Source: CAIQIA01 sp945861105
GTDB taxonomy: Bacteria; Cyanobacteriota; Cyanobacteriia; PCC-6307; Cyanobiaceae
Assembly (NCBI GenBank): GCA_947488815.1
Contig: CANLCC010000027.1
Span: forward strand, 1 to 28,886
Reading direction: 5' to 3'
DNA length: 28,886 nucleotides
Part shown: piece by piece, positions 16,711 to 26,267 of the stretch
Layout of the letters: each line of letters starts with the position of its first letter
How positions within the stretch are numbered: position 1 is the stretch's first letter
The notes under the pieces: model-generated
Told to the model about the DNA's origin: nothing
Database searches by the model: none
What the model saw: only the letters and a program-made list of their open reading frames with translations
Translations under genes and position numbers: made by a program

Positions 16711-16831
16711 CAGCTCGGCATGGCCTGGGCAGAGGCTAGGGCTGCAGGCCCCGGCAGGTCATACCCTTGCCTTACCCTGGGGATAGGAAACCGGGGTGTT
16801 TCGTAATTCTCCCGTCCTGATCGAAGGTCCC
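16711..16831. promoter_or_regulatory. Divergent control region between sufR and ftrC-suf
   Basis: These 121 bp should carry both promoters and the SufR operators. An imperfect inverted repeat, TACCCTGGGGATA (16773-16785), lies in the middle and is the best candidate operator by symmetry. I do not see a clear CAAC-N6-GTTG type site such as I recall for SufR in Synechocystis. TAATTC at 16804-16809 could be a -10 for ftrC, but no good -35 accompanies it. The function is inferred from position. Confidence 0.4.
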
Positions 16832-17212
16832 ATGGCCGCTTCCTCTGAGCCCACCGGTGAGCCCACCGGGCAGACCCCTGCCGCCTCCGACAGCCTGGAG
16901 GTCATCCGGCGGTTCGCCGAGACCTACGCCCAGCGCACCGGCACCTATTTCTGCAGTGATCCCGGTGTCACCGCGGTGGTGCTCGCCGGCCTTGCCCGCC
17001 ACAAGGACGAGCTGGGCGGTGCCCTCTGCCCCTGCCGTCACTACGAAGACAAGCAGGCGGAGGTTGAGCAGGCCTTCTGGAACTGCCCCTGCGTGCCCAT
17101 GCGTGAGCGCAAGGAATGCCACTGCATGCTCTTCCTCACCGAGGACAACCCCTTCCGCGGTGACCTGCAGACCATCTCCATCGAGGAGATCCAGTCCCTC
17201 AGCGCCGGCTGA
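16832..17212 (+). CDS. ftrC: Ferredoxin-thioredoxin reductase, catalytic subunit
   Basis: A 126-residue [4Fe-4S] enzyme subunit that passes electrons from ferredoxin to thioredoxin, switching enzymes on in the light. It has seven cysteines at 41, 66, 68, 85, 87, 96 and 98, in the family motifs FCSDP, LCPCRHYEDK, WNCPCVPMRERKECHCMLFL; these include the redox-active disulfide pair and the cluster ligands. The ATG at 16832 is preceded by GAAGG with a 5-base gap and is preferred over the GTG at 16796. The first 20 residues are low-complexity (Pro, Thr, Glu, Ala) and variable. Only 10 bp separate it from sufB. The variable subunit ftrV is not in the window. Confidence 0.97.
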   Translation: MAASSEPTGEPTGQTPAASDSLEVIRRFAETYAQRTGTYFCSDPGVTAVVLAGLARHKDELGGALCPCRHYEDKQAEVEQAFWNCPCVPMRERKECHCMLFLTEDNPFRGDLQTISIEEIQSLSAG

Positions 17213-17222
17213 CCCCTCTCCG

Positions 17223-18722
17223 ATGACCGCCCTGCCCCTCAGCGACCCCTCCAGCGCCGGCACTGACGCCACCGTCAGTGCCTCCGTCAGTGCGGGCGTC
17301 GATGCCCTTGTGGCCCAGCCCTACCGCTATGGCTTCGTCACCGACATCGAGACCGAGAAGATCGCCAAGGGCCTCAGCGAAGATGTGGTCCGGCTGATCT
17401 CGGCGAAGAAGAACGAGCCTGCGTTCCTCCTCGATTTCCGCCTGCGGGCCTTCCGCCTGTGGCAGCGCATGGAAGAACCCGACTGGGCGGCCGTCAGCCA
17501 TCCCCCCATCGACTTTCAGGACATCGTTTACTGGGCCGCTCCCCGGCAGCAGGCCCGCAAGGCCAGCCTGGACGAAGTGGATCCGGTGCTGCTTGAGACC
17601 TTCGACAAGCTCGGCATCCCCCTCACCGAGCAGAAGCGCCTAGCCAACGTGGCGGTGGATGCGGTCTTCGACAGTGTTTCGATCGCCACCACCTACCGCG
17701 AAAAGCTTGCCGAACACGGCGTGATCTTCTGCTCCTTCGGTGAGGCGGTGGCTGAGCACCCTGAGCTGATCGAGCGCTGGCTGGGCTCGGTGGTGCCCAT
17801 GGCCGACAACTACTTTGCGGCGCTGAATTCTGCTGTCTTCAGTGACGGGTCTTTTGTGTACATCCCCCGCGGTGTGACCTGTCCGATGGATCTGTCGACC
17901 TATTTCCGCATCAACAGTGGCGACACCGGGCAGTTTGAGCGCACCTTAATCGTGGCCGAAGAAGGTGCGTCTGTCACGTACCTGGAGGGCTGCACGGCCC
18001 CCATGTTTGACACCAATCAGCTCCATGCTGCTGTTGTGGAGCTGGTGGCGCTTGATGACGCCAGCATCCGTTACTCGACAGTCCAGAACTGGTATGCCGG
18101 CGACGAGAACGGCAAAGGCGGCATCTACAACTTCGTCACCAAGCGCGGCCTCTGCAAAGGACCCCGCAGCCACATCAGCTGGACCCAGGTCGAAACCGGG
18201 TCTGCCATCACATGGAAATATCCCAGCTGTGTGCTGGTGGGAGAAGACTCCGTCGGAGAGTTCTATTCCGTGGCGCTCACCAACAACCGTCAGCAGGCTG
18301 ACACCGGCACCAAGATGGTTCACGTCGGCCCCCGCACCCGCTCCACCATCGTCAGCAAGGGCATCAGCGCCGGCCATTCGAGCAACAGCTACCGCGGTCT
18401 CGTGCAGATGGGCCCCCGCGCCATCGGCGCCCGCAATTACAGCCAGTGCGACTCGATGCTGATCGGTGATCAGGCGGCGGCCAACACCTATCCGACCATC
18501 CGTTCCCAGCAGCCCGAGGCCATGGTCGAGCACGAAGCCAGCACCTGTCGACTGTCGGAGGATCAGCTGTTCTATCTCCAGAGCCGTGGGATCGCCTTTG
18601 AAGAGGCGGTGTCGATGATGGTGAGTGGGTTCTGCCGTGATGTCTTCAGCCAGCTGCCCCTCGAATTTGCTGCCGAGGCCGACAAGCTGCTGGCCCTCAA
18701 GCTTGAGGGATCGGTGGGCTGA
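17223..18722 (+). CDS. sufB: SufB, Fe-S cluster scaffold
   Basis: A 499-residue scaffold subunit of the SufBCD complex, on which Fe-S clusters are built before transfer to photosystem I, FTR and others. The N-terminal part (YRYGFVTDIETEKIAKGLS; FRLRAFRLWQRMEEPDW) and the beta-helix core are typical: VTYLEGCTAP, RYSTVQNWYAGDENGKGGI, KYPSCVLVGEDSVGEFYSVA, and GISAGHSSNSYRGLV. The C-terminal helical end DQLFYLQSRGI is shared with SufD. The ATG at 17223 begins about 50 residues before the conserved block; the first 30 residues are Ser/Ala/Val-rich. The frame is open further upstream only as an out-of-frame shadow of ftrC. No clear Shine-Dalgarno is visible. Confidence 0.98.
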   Translation: MTALPLSDPSSAGTDATVSASVSAGVDALVAQPYRYGFVTDIETEKIAKGLSEDVVRLISAKKNEPAFLLDFRLRAFRLWQRMEEPDWAAVSHPPIDFQDIVYWAAPRQQARKASLDEVDPVLLETFDKLGIPLTEQKRLANVAVDAVFDSVSIATTYREKLAEHGVIFCSFGEAVAEHPELIERWLGSVVPMADNYFAALNSAVFSDGSFVYIPRGVTCPMDLSTYFRINSGDTGQFERTLIVAEEGASVTYLEGCTAPMFDTNQLHAAVVELVALDDASIRYSTVQNWYAGDENGKGGIYNFVTKRGLCKGPRSHISWTQVETGSAITWKYPSCVLVGEDSVGEFYSVALTNNRQQADTGTKMVHVGPRTRSTIVSKGISAGHSSNSYRGLVQMGPRAIGARNYSQCDSMLIGDQAAANTYPTIRSQQPEAMVEHEASTCRLSEDQLFYLQSRGIAFEEAVSMMVSGFCRDVFSQLPLEFAAEADKLLALKLEGSVG

Positions 18723-18767
18723 TCCGGCCTCGACACCCTTGTCTGCTCCTGTTCCCCTGCCCGTCCG

Positions 18768-19546
<779 letters not shown>

Positions 19547-19550
<4 letters not shown>

Positions 19551-20689
19551 GCGTCACCCGTGATCGCTGGGCTGAGGTCCTCACCCCCCCAACCCTCCCC
19601 AGGGAGTGCCGAGAGAGCTGGCGTTTCACTGACCTGGCCCCCCTCAAGGCCCTGGACCCCGGTCGCCTCGCCCCCCGGGCCGGTGCCCCCATCACCCTGC
19701 CGGCTCCAGCCGCAGGGGTCGTGCGCCTCTGTCTCGGTCCCGATGGCCTCAGCTTCAGCCCTGATCCGGCGGCCATCCCCTGGCCCGCCGGGGTGAGCTG
19801 CTGCCCTGTTCCGACACCGTCGGCCGAGGCCACGGTGCTGGCCGAGCGGCTGGCCGCCGTGCTGCCTGGTCCTGCCCTGGGGCTGAGGCTGGCGGCCGGT
19901 GCCCGGCTGCGGCTGGAGCTGCTGGTGCAGCCAGACCTGCCGCTGGCGGTGGCGGCCCCGCGGCTGTGGTTCGACCTGGGGGCAGAAGCTTCCCTCGAGC
20001 TGGCCCTGGGGCTCTGGGGCCCCGCCGACTCGTTGCTGGTGACCTGGCTGGGCGCAAAGCTGGCCGGCGGCGCTGAACTGCTGGTGGGCCAGCGCCTTGA
20101 AGGGGCCGACAGTGCTGTCGCCCTGGTCGGCGACCACGTGGAGCAGGACCCTGGAAGCCGTTATCACCGCACGGCCGTCGTCAGTGGCTGGGCCCTTGCG
20201 CGCCTGGAGCCCCAGGTGTGCCAGACCAGCGGCCAGGCCAGCACCACCTTCCGCGATCTGGCCCTGGCCCGGGGGCAGGCCACCGTCGATCTCCACAGCC
20301 GCGTGCGCTTCGAGGGGCCCGAGGGCCAGCTCGATCAGCTGCATCGGGCCCTTGTGGACGATGGCGGCCAGAGTGTCTTCAACGGCGTGGTGCAGGTGCC
20401 GCAGCAGGCCCAGCGCACCGACGCCGCCCAGCTGAGTCGCCATCTGCTGCTGAGCCCCCGCGGCCGCGTCGACACCATCCCGCAGCTCGAGATCGTCGCC
20501 GATGACGTGCGTTGCAGCCATGGGGCCACCGTGAGCAGCCTCAGTGATGACGAGCTGTTCTATCTGCAGAGCCGTGGCATCGACCGTGCCCTGGCCCGTC
20601 GCCTGCTCACCCGCGGCTTCTGCCGACCGATCCTCGATGACCTCCCCCCCCTGGCGGCCGCCTGGCCCGCTGCTGAGCTGCTGCCATGA
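19547..20689 (+). CDS. sufD: SufD, Fe-S assembly subunit
   Basis: A 380-residue partner of SufB in the SufBCD complex. The N terminus is variable and proline-rich (RESWRFTDLAPLKAL is the recognisable block), the core is a leucine-rich beta-helix, and the C-terminal part carries the family landmark QLEIVADDVRCSHGAT followed by SSLSDDELFYLQSRGI and LLTRGFCRPIL. The ATG overlaps the end of sufC by four bases (ATGA) and its own stop overlaps the sufS start the same way, so sufC, sufD and sufS are translationally coupled. Confidence 0.97.
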
Positions 20690-21930
20690 CCACCGACCTC
20701 GCCACCCTGCACCGGCCCGACTTTCCCCTGCTTGACCAGCAGGTCCATGGACAACCCCTGATCTACCTCGACTATGCGGCCACCAGCCAGAAGCCGCGGG
20801 TGGTGATTGAGGCCCTGGAGCACTACTACAGCCAGGACAACGCCAATGTGCATCGGGGTGCCCACAGCCTGAGCGCCCGGGCCACCGAAGCCTTCGAGGC
20901 GGCCCGCGCCACCACCGCCCGATTTGTCGGGGCTGCCGATGCCGACGAGATTGTCTTCACCCGCAATGCAACCGAAGCCATCAATCTGGTGGCCTTCACC
21001 TGGGCCCTCGATCGCCTCCGGCCGGGGGATGAGATCCTCACCACCGCCATGGAGCACCACAGCAATCTGGTGCCCTGGCAGCTGGTGGCCGCCCGCACCG
21101 GCGCCGTGCTGCGGCATGTCGGCGTCACGGCCGAAGGGGAACTTGATCTGGCCGATCTTCAGCGTCAGCTGGGACCCCGCACGCGGCTGGTGACCCTGGT
21201 GCATGTGAGCAACACCCTGGGGTGCCTCAATCCCGTGGCGGAGGTGGCGGCCCTGGCCCATGGGGTGGGCGCGCGGGTGTTGCTGGATGCCTGCCAGAGC
21301 CTGCCCCATCTGCCCATCGCGGCGACCTCCCTCGGCTGCGACTGGCTGGTGGGTTCGAGCCACAAGCTCTGCGGTCCCACCGGCATGGGGTTCCTCTGGG
21401 GCCGTCGCGAGCTGCTGGAGGAGGCCCCACCGTTCCTGGGCGGTGGCGAGATGATCGACGAGGTCTTCCTCGACCGCAGCACCTGGGCGGCCCTGCCCCA
21501 CAAATTTGAAGCCGGCACTCCTGCCATCGGCGAGGCCATCGGCATGGGGGCGGCCCTCGACTACCTGAGTGCCATCGGCCTCGATCGCATCCACGCCTGG
21601 GAGCAGATCCTCACCCGCCAGCTCTGGGACGGACTGGCCCGCATCAAGGGGGTGCGCCCCCTCGGGCCGGATCCTGTCCGCCAGCCCGATCGGGGGGCCC
21701 TTGCGGCCTTTGCGGTGGACGGTGTCCATGCCCATGACCTGGCCGCCCTGCTCGATGTCGAGGGCATCTGCATCCGCAGCGGCCACCACTGCACCCAGCC
21801 GCTGCACCGTCAGCTTGGCCTGACGGCCTCGGCCCGGGCCAGCCTGGCGTTCACCACCACTCCTGCCGAGATCGAGCGCTTTCTTGAATGCCTCGACGAT
21901 GCCGTCGACCGGTTGCGCCTCCATGCCTGA
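20686..21930 (+). CDS. sufS: SufS, group II cysteine desulfurase
   Basis: A 414-residue PLP enzyme that takes sulfur from cysteine for Fe-S assembly. Visible residues: PLP-binding Lys227 in VGSSHKLCGPTGMGFLWG, His124 in TAMEHHSNLVPW, Asp201 in LLDACQSLPH, and catalytic Cys369 in CIRSGHHCTQPLH, which matches the short SufS-type active loop rather than the long IscS loop. The N-terminal signature YLDYAATSQKP (27-37) is typical. No SufE partner is present in the window. It overlaps sufD by four bases and the DUF1543 gene by eight. Confidence 0.98.
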   Translation: MTTDLATLHRPDFPLLDQQVHGQPLIYLDYAATSQKPRVVIEALEHYYSQDNANVHRGAHSLSARATEAFEAARATTARFVGAADADEIVFTRNATEAINLVAFTWALDRLRPGDEILTTAMEHHSNLVPWQLVAARTGAVLRHVGVTAEGELDLADLQRQLGPRTRLVTLVHVSNTLGCLNPVAEVAALAHGVGARVLLDACQSLPHLPIAATSLGCDWLVGSSHKLCGPTGMGFLWGRRELLEEAPPFLGGGEMIDEVFLDRSTWAALPHKFEAGTPAIGEAIGMGAALDYLSAIGLDRIHAWEQILTRQLWDGLARIKGVRPLGPDPVRQPDRGALAAFAVDGVHAHDLAALLDVEGICIRSGHHCTQPLHRQLGLTASARASLAFTTTPAEIERFLECLDDAVDRLRLHA

Positions 21931-22468
21931 GGCGGAGGCCGGGCCGCTGCTGTTCCTGGTGGTGCTCGGGGGCCGGGTCGACGGTGGGCTGATCGAGGTC
22001 CATGACGCCCGGCTGGTGGCCGGTGTCAGCCTTGAAGCGACTTTCCCGAGCCTGCGCCGGGGCTGGTTCGGTCGGCCCAGGGGTCTCCATCTCGACAGCT
22101 GGGCCCAGGTGCGTGGTGCCGATGGCCATGGGATTGCCCTGCGTCCCCAGCCCCCGTCGACCCCAGAGGAGGCCGCCGACAAGCTCTGGTTCGTCAATCT
22201 GGGTGCCTACGAGCTGACGGCGTTCCACGAACGCCACCGCTGTGGTCTGGTGGTTGCCCCCACGGCCCGGGCTGCCCGGTCGCGGGCCTTGCGTCTGCTG
22301 CCCCTGGGGGTGTGCCAGCGCCACCACGACGACCTGGCCGCCGTGGACGACTGCCTGGCGGTGGACCGGGTGGACCGCTGGCATGTGCATCTGCGGCCTG
22401 ATCCGGCCTTCGCCGCCGGGCCCCTCGAACCCGATTGGATCGGTTACCGCCGCATCGACCGTTCCTGA
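21923..22468 (+). CDS. DUF1543 protein
   Basis: A 181-residue protein of the DUF1543 family (function unknown). The first half has the consensus LFLVVLGGR...IEVHD..LVAG.SLEAT (10-45) and WFGRPRGLHLDSWAQV; the second half repeats the plan more loosely, from KLWFVNLGAYE to DRWHVHLRPDP, as in other two-unit members. The ATG at 21923 overlaps the sufS stop by eight bases, so it is the last gene of the suf transcript, although no Fe-S role is known. Its end overlaps the convergent amine oxidase gene by 25 bp. Confidence 0.8.
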   Translation: MPEAEAGPLLFLVVLGGRVDGGLIEVHDARLVAGVSLEATFPSLRRGWFGRPRGLHLDSWAQVRGADGHGIALRPQPPSTPEEAADKLWFVNLGAYELTAFHERHRCGLVVAPTARAARSRALRLLPLGVCQRHHDDLAAVDDCLAVDRVDRWHVHLRPDPAFAAGPLEPDWIGYRRIDRS

Positions 22469-23829
22469 CGCGCGATCACGGCGGCGGCGGCCGCTTCCCC
22501 GGCCCGGATCGCCCCTTCGAAGTACCCGGGCCAGCGCCGGGCCATCTCGGTGCCGGCCCACACCACCCGGCCATGGGGGCGGCGCCAGGCGTCGCCGAAG
22601 GTGGTCCAGGTGCCCGGCACGGGAAAGGCGGTGAAGGCTCCACCGGTCCAGGGTTCAGCACCCCAGTCGTGCCAGATCAGGTCGATGGGCTGACCGGCCT
22701 CCGGGCCCCAGAGGCTTTCGAGTTCAGCCAGCAGGCAAGCCCGCTGGGCGGCGGGGGCCATGGTGCCGAAGGCCAGGGCCCGGTCGGCGGCGATGAACCC
22801 CGCCAGCACCCCTGGCTCCGCTTCGGGGGGGGAGGTGTCGGCCGTCAGTTCCAGCCAGGCCCGCTCCCCCAGGGCGAGGCCGTTGCGGCCGTCATCGCGC
22901 CAGAAGGCCCGCGGGTACACGGCCAGCACCTTCACCATCGCCCCCATCGGCCAGCGTTGCTGCAGCGCGGCCTGGTCGGCGGGCAGGGGGGGGTCGAACT
23001 GAAGCCGTTGCCGCTGACTCGGGGGCAGCGCCACCACCACGGCCTGACAGCGGTGGCGATCACCATCGGCTGTCATCACCGCGGCCCCGTCACTGTCCTG
23101 GTGGATGGCCACCGCCGGGCAGCCGCAGTGCACGGCCGCCCCCAGGTCGGCCGCCAGCCGCTCGGCCACCTGACCGGCTCCGCCGCGCAGCAGCCAGGCT
23201 TCGGGCACCTCCCGCTGGGGGGAGGCCGCCTGGGTCCAGGCCAGGTGCAGCATCGACACCTGATGCAGCTCGAAGCCGCCCGATCCCCCCACCCGACCCA
23301 GCCACTGCAGCGGCAGGCGGGCGGCGGCCGAGGCGCCGAGGCCCTGCAGCCAGGCGTCGGCCGTGATCGTGTCTAGGGCTGCGGCATCGGGGCTGCGCCA
23401 CGGCTCCTCGGGGTCGATGCTGGCCACCAGCCGGCGGAACTGCTCTTCCACGGCCGCGGCCTCGCGGCGCTCGTCGGCGCTGAGGGGCAGATCGTCGGGG
23501 TCGAAGAACAGCAGCGTGGCGTCGAAGTCGGCCCCGAGCCGCGCGCGCCGGGCCTCGTTCTGCCAGCGGAACAGCCCCTCACCGTCGTAGTGGCTCGCAA
23601 ACCGTTCCAGCCCCAGCTCGTCCACCAGGGCCAGCAAGCGGCTGTGGGTGTCGCCCCCCCACTGGCCCCCCAGGTCCACGGCCAGCCCCGGGGTCAGCTG
23701 CCGCCGTCGCATGCGGCCGCCGGCGGTCGGGGCCGCCTCAAGCACCTGCACCGTGCGCCCGGCGGCCTGCAGCTGACGGGCCGTCACCAGGCCCGACAGG
23801 CCGGCCCCCACCACCACTGCATCGAGCAT
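22444..23829 (-). CDS. FAD-dependent amine oxidase (monoamine oxidase-like)
   Basis: A 461-residue flavoprotein. The N terminus is a complete Rossmann dinucleotide fold, VVVGAGLSGLVTARQL (5-20), with acidic end VLEA and the GGRM motif of the amine oxidase family; LGGQWGG follows. The C terminus has GRVVWAGTEMARRWPGYFEGAI, the second FAD-contacting segment with the usual GAxxSG-like position replaced by a GAIRAGE stretch. The frame runs on to 24096, but the GXGXXG fold and a GGGGAA-like Shine-Dalgarno set the ATG at 23829. The substrate could be a polyamine or aromatic amine; it cannot be chosen from sequence alone. It is divergent from mtnA with 85 bp between. Confidence 0.9.
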   Translation of the reverse strand: MLDAVVVGAGLSGLVTARQLQAAGRTVQVLEAAPTAGGRMRRRQLTPGLAVDLGGQWGGDTHSRLLALVDELGLERFASHYDGEGLFRWQNEARRARLGADFDATLLFFDPDDLPLSADERREAAAVEEQFRRLVASIDPEEPWRSPDAAALDTITADAWLQGLGASAAARLPLQWLGRVGGSGGFELHQVSMLHLAWTQAASPQREVPEAWLLRGGAGQVAERLAADLGAAVHCGCPAVAIHQDSDGAAVMTADGDRHRCQAVVVALPPSQRQRLQFDPPLPADQAALQQRWPMGAMVKVLAVYPRAFWRDDGRNGLALGERAWLELTADTSPPEAEPGVLAGFIAADRALAFGTMAPAAQRACLLAELESLWGPEAGQPIDLIWHDWGAEPWTGGAFTAFPVPGTWTTFGDAWRRPHGRVVWAGTEMARRWPGYFEGAIRAGEAAAAAVIARQERSMRR

Positions 23830-23914
23830 CGGGTTCCCCGCCGCCGTTGGTTTCAGTGTGGCCGGCTCCCGTGGGGTCGGCAGGACATGATCGGGGCAGA
23901 GATCCCCCGCCGGC

Positions 23915-25009
23915 ATGAACATCGACGGTCGCCCCTGGCGCACGATCTGGCTCGAACCCGATGGCCGTGCCGTGGGGGTCATCGACCAGACCCGTCTGCC
24001 CCACGCCTTCGAGACCCGTCGCCTCGACAGCCTTGAGGCGGCCGCCGCCGCCATTCGCACCATGGTGGTGCGGGGGGCCCCGCTGATCGGTGTCACCGGC
24101 GCCTACGGGCTGATGCTGGCCCTGCAGGCGGATCCATCCGATGGCGCCCTGGCGGCCGCCGAGGCCCTGTTGCTGGCGACGCGGCCCACGGCGGTCAACC
24201 TGGCCTGGGCCCTGGAACGCACCCGTCGGCGGGTGCAGGCCCTGCCCCCCGCCGAACGGGCCGCCGCCGCCGCCGCCGAGGCCGCGACCATTGCCGATGA
24301 GGACGTGGCGATGTGCGAGGCCATCGGTGACCACGGCCTGGCGGAGTTCCGCCGCCTGCACGGGGCCCTGCCATCCGAGCGCCAGGGGCAGCCGCTGCAG
24401 GTGCTGACCCACTGCAATGCCGGCTGGCTGGCCACCGTCGACTGGGGCACGGCCCTGGCGCCGATCTACAAGGCCCACCGGTCGGGGCTGCCCATTCATG
24501 TCTGGGTCGACGAGACCCGCCCGCGCAACCAGGGGGCCAGCCTCACGGCCTATGAACTGGCCTGTGAAGGGGTTCCCCACACGGTCATCGTCGATAACGC
24601 CGGCGGCCATCTGATGCAGCACGGTCGGGTGGATGCCGTGATCGTCGGCACCGACCGCACCACCCGCCGCGGCGATGTCTGCAACAAGATCGGCACCTAT
24701 CTCAAGGCCCTCGCGGCCCACGACAACGGTGTGCCCTTCTACGTGGCCCTGCCGTCGTCCACCATCGACTGGACCCTGGAGGATGGCCTGGTGGAGATCC
24801 CGATCGAGGCCCGCGCCGCCGATGAGGTGACCCACATCCAGGGCCGCGACCCGTCGGGACAGCTGCTCAGTGTGCGCCTCACCCCGGACGCCTCAGCCGC
24901 CTTCAACCCTGCCTTCGATGTCACGCCGGCCCGGCTGGTGACCGCCCTGATCACGGAGCGGGGGCTGGCCGCGGCGAGTGAGCAGGGGCTGCGGGGTCTC
25001 TATGGCTGA
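23915..25009 (+). CDS. mtnA: Methylthioribose-1-phosphate isomerase
   Basis: A 364-residue enzyme that converts 5-methylthioribose 1-phosphate to methylthioribulose 1-phosphate in methylthioadenosine salvage. The catalytic pair is present: Cys167 in LTHCNAGWLA and Asp247 in VIVGTDRTT, matching Cys160 and Asp240 of the Bacillus enzyme. Other landmarks are MVVRGAPLIGVTGAYG (50-65), VWVDETRPRNQG and DNAGGHLM. This separates it from eIF2B-like relatives. The stop overlaps the SPFH gene on the other strand by 10 bp. The class II aldolase at 27930 could carry the next step. Confidence 0.96.
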   Translation: MNIDGRPWRTIWLEPDGRAVGVIDQTRLPHAFETRRLDSLEAAAAAIRTMVVRGAPLIGVTGAYGLMLALQADPSDGALAAAEALLLATRPTAVNLAWALERTRRRVQALPPAERAAAAAAEAATIADEDVAMCEAIGDHGLAEFRRLHGALPSERQGQPLQVLTHCNAGWLATVDWGTALAPIYKAHRSGLPIHVWVDETRPRNQGASLTAYELACEGVPHTVIVDNAGGHLMQHGRVDAVIVGTDRTTRRGDVCNKIGTYLKALAAHDNGVPFYVALPSSTIDWTLEDGLVEIPIEARAADEVTHIQGRDPSGQLLSVRLTPDASAAFNPAFDVTPARLVTALITERGLAAASEQGLRGLYG

Positions 25010-25911
25010 GATGGGGGCTGGGGCCGCAGGCCGCTGAGGGCCTGGGCCAGCTCGAGGGGGAACAGCACCACCGTGTTCGAGGGGCTGGCGCCGAGGCCGT
25101 CGATCGTCTGCAGGGTCCGCAGTTCGAGGGCGATGGGGTTGCCGGCCATGGTGGCGGCGGCCTGGGCGAGGTTCTCGGCCGCCAGCCGGTCCCCGTCGGC
25201 CTTGGTGATCGTCGCCCGTTTTTCCCGTTCCGCCGAAGCCTGGCGCGACATCATCCGCTTGAGATCCTCGGGCAGCTCGATGTCCTGCAGCTGGATCGAT
25301 TCGATCGTGATGCCCCACTGGCGCGACTGGGCTTCGACGGCTGTCTGCACCTGCTCCTGAATGCGTTCGCGTTCTGACAGCAGCTCATCGAGGGTCAGGC
25401 CGCCGACCACGTCCCGCAGGGCCGCCTGGCTGTACTGGGCGATGGCGAAGCGGTAGTCCTGAATCCGGTTCACGGCCGCGGCGGCATCGTCAACGCGAAA
25501 GAACACCGCGCTGTCGATGCTGGCGGGCACGTTGTCACGGGTGATCACCCGCTGGCTGGGGATGTTCAGCACCTGGGTGCGGGTGTCCAGAAAACGCGCG
25601 CTCTCCAGGATCGGGATCACGTACAGCACCCCGGGGCCCCGCACCCCCTGCAGGGTTCCCAGCCGCAGAATCACCGCCCGTTCCCACTGGGCCGCCACCC
25701 GCACCCCGCTCACCAGGCCGTTCCAGAGCAGCGCCAGGGCCCCCACGGCGGTGATGGCCCCGGGGCGTCGGGGTTCCGGCTGGGCCAGGGCCACCAGGGC
25801 CGCCAGGGCCAGCGGCACCACCAGCAGGGAGAGCCGCAGGCCCCCCCCCAGGGAGACGTGGCCTGGTTGCGGGATGGCGATGATCCGTTCAGGTCCGGGG
25901 CTGCTGGCCAT
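25000..25911 (-). CDS. SPFH/stomatin-like membrane protein
   Basis: A 303-residue band-7 protein that likely forms membrane-associated oligomers. Two N-terminal hydrophobic segments (about 27-44, and about 53-68) precede the SPFH domain, which has ERAVILRLGTLQGVRGPGV, YVIPILES, DTRTQVLNIPSQRVITRDN and an ALRDVVGGLTLDELLSER segment. Then comes a charged helix (LKRMMSRQASAEREKRATI) and a short hydrophobic tail. The double N-terminal membrane segment is longer than in most stomatins. ATG at 25911. No NfeD partner gene is nearby. Confidence 0.92.
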   Translation of the reverse strand: MASSPGPERIIAIPQPGHVSLGGGLRLSLLVVPLALAALVALAQPEPRRPGAITAVGALALLWNGLVSGVRVAAQWERAVILRLGTLQGVRGPGVLYVIPILESARFLDTRTQVLNIPSQRVITRDNVPASIDSAVFFRVDDAAAAVNRIQDYRFAIAQYSQAALRDVVGGLTLDELLSERERIQEQVQTAVEAQSRQWGITIESIQLQDIELPEDLKRMMSRQASAEREKRATITKADGDRLAAENLAQAAATMAGNPIALELRTLQTIDGLGASPSNTVVLFPLELAQALSGLRPQPPSQP

Positions 25912-25935
25912 GGCGCTAGCGAGGCTTGCTTTATT

Positions 25936-26267
25936 GTGATCGGTCCCTGCTGGCGCGGCAGGCTGGACCAGCTGGCCAGGGGGCCCGTTGAGCCCTTCGC
26001 CTTAAGTCGCCGCTGGGGGCAGAGCCCGAGGGAGCTGCTGGTGGTGGGTCTCAACCCCAGCCGGGCCGATGATGGCACTGTCGACGACCCGGCGGCGTTG
26101 CACCGGGTCCCGGACCCGGTGGACTCAGGGGGCGATCCCAGGTCGTCCGACCGCGGCTGCCGCTGGTGCAGGTGCTGCGGCTCACCCGTCTGGGGGAGCC
26201 GGCCCATCCCCTGTATCTGCCTGCCGCGTTGCGCCCCCAGCCCTGGCCCCCGCCATCGCCAGAATGA
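25936..26267 (+). pseudogene. Remnant of a DUF1643 gene with internal deletion and frameshift
   Basis: The first part reads in one frame from a GTG at 25936: RELLVVGLNPSRADDGTVDD (26029 onward), the N-terminal signature of DUF1643. Similarity is lost at about 26100. The C-terminal end of the same family, TRLGEPAHPLYLPAALRPQP, is then found in another frame and ends with TGA at 26265-26267. The total of about 110 codons is well short of the roughly 160-190 expected, so a central block is missing and the frame is broken. The ATGA overlap with the next gene is kept. A sequencing error alone would not explain the missing middle. Confidence 0.75.

Noticed and set aside
16711..16831. A definite SufR operator
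   Set aside because: Only an imperfect symmetric element is seen; the site cannot be assigned without binding data or alignment to related promoters.
20560..22197. 545-residue minus-strand ORF across sufS
   Set aside because: Antisense to a certain cysteine desulfurase gene; no motif.
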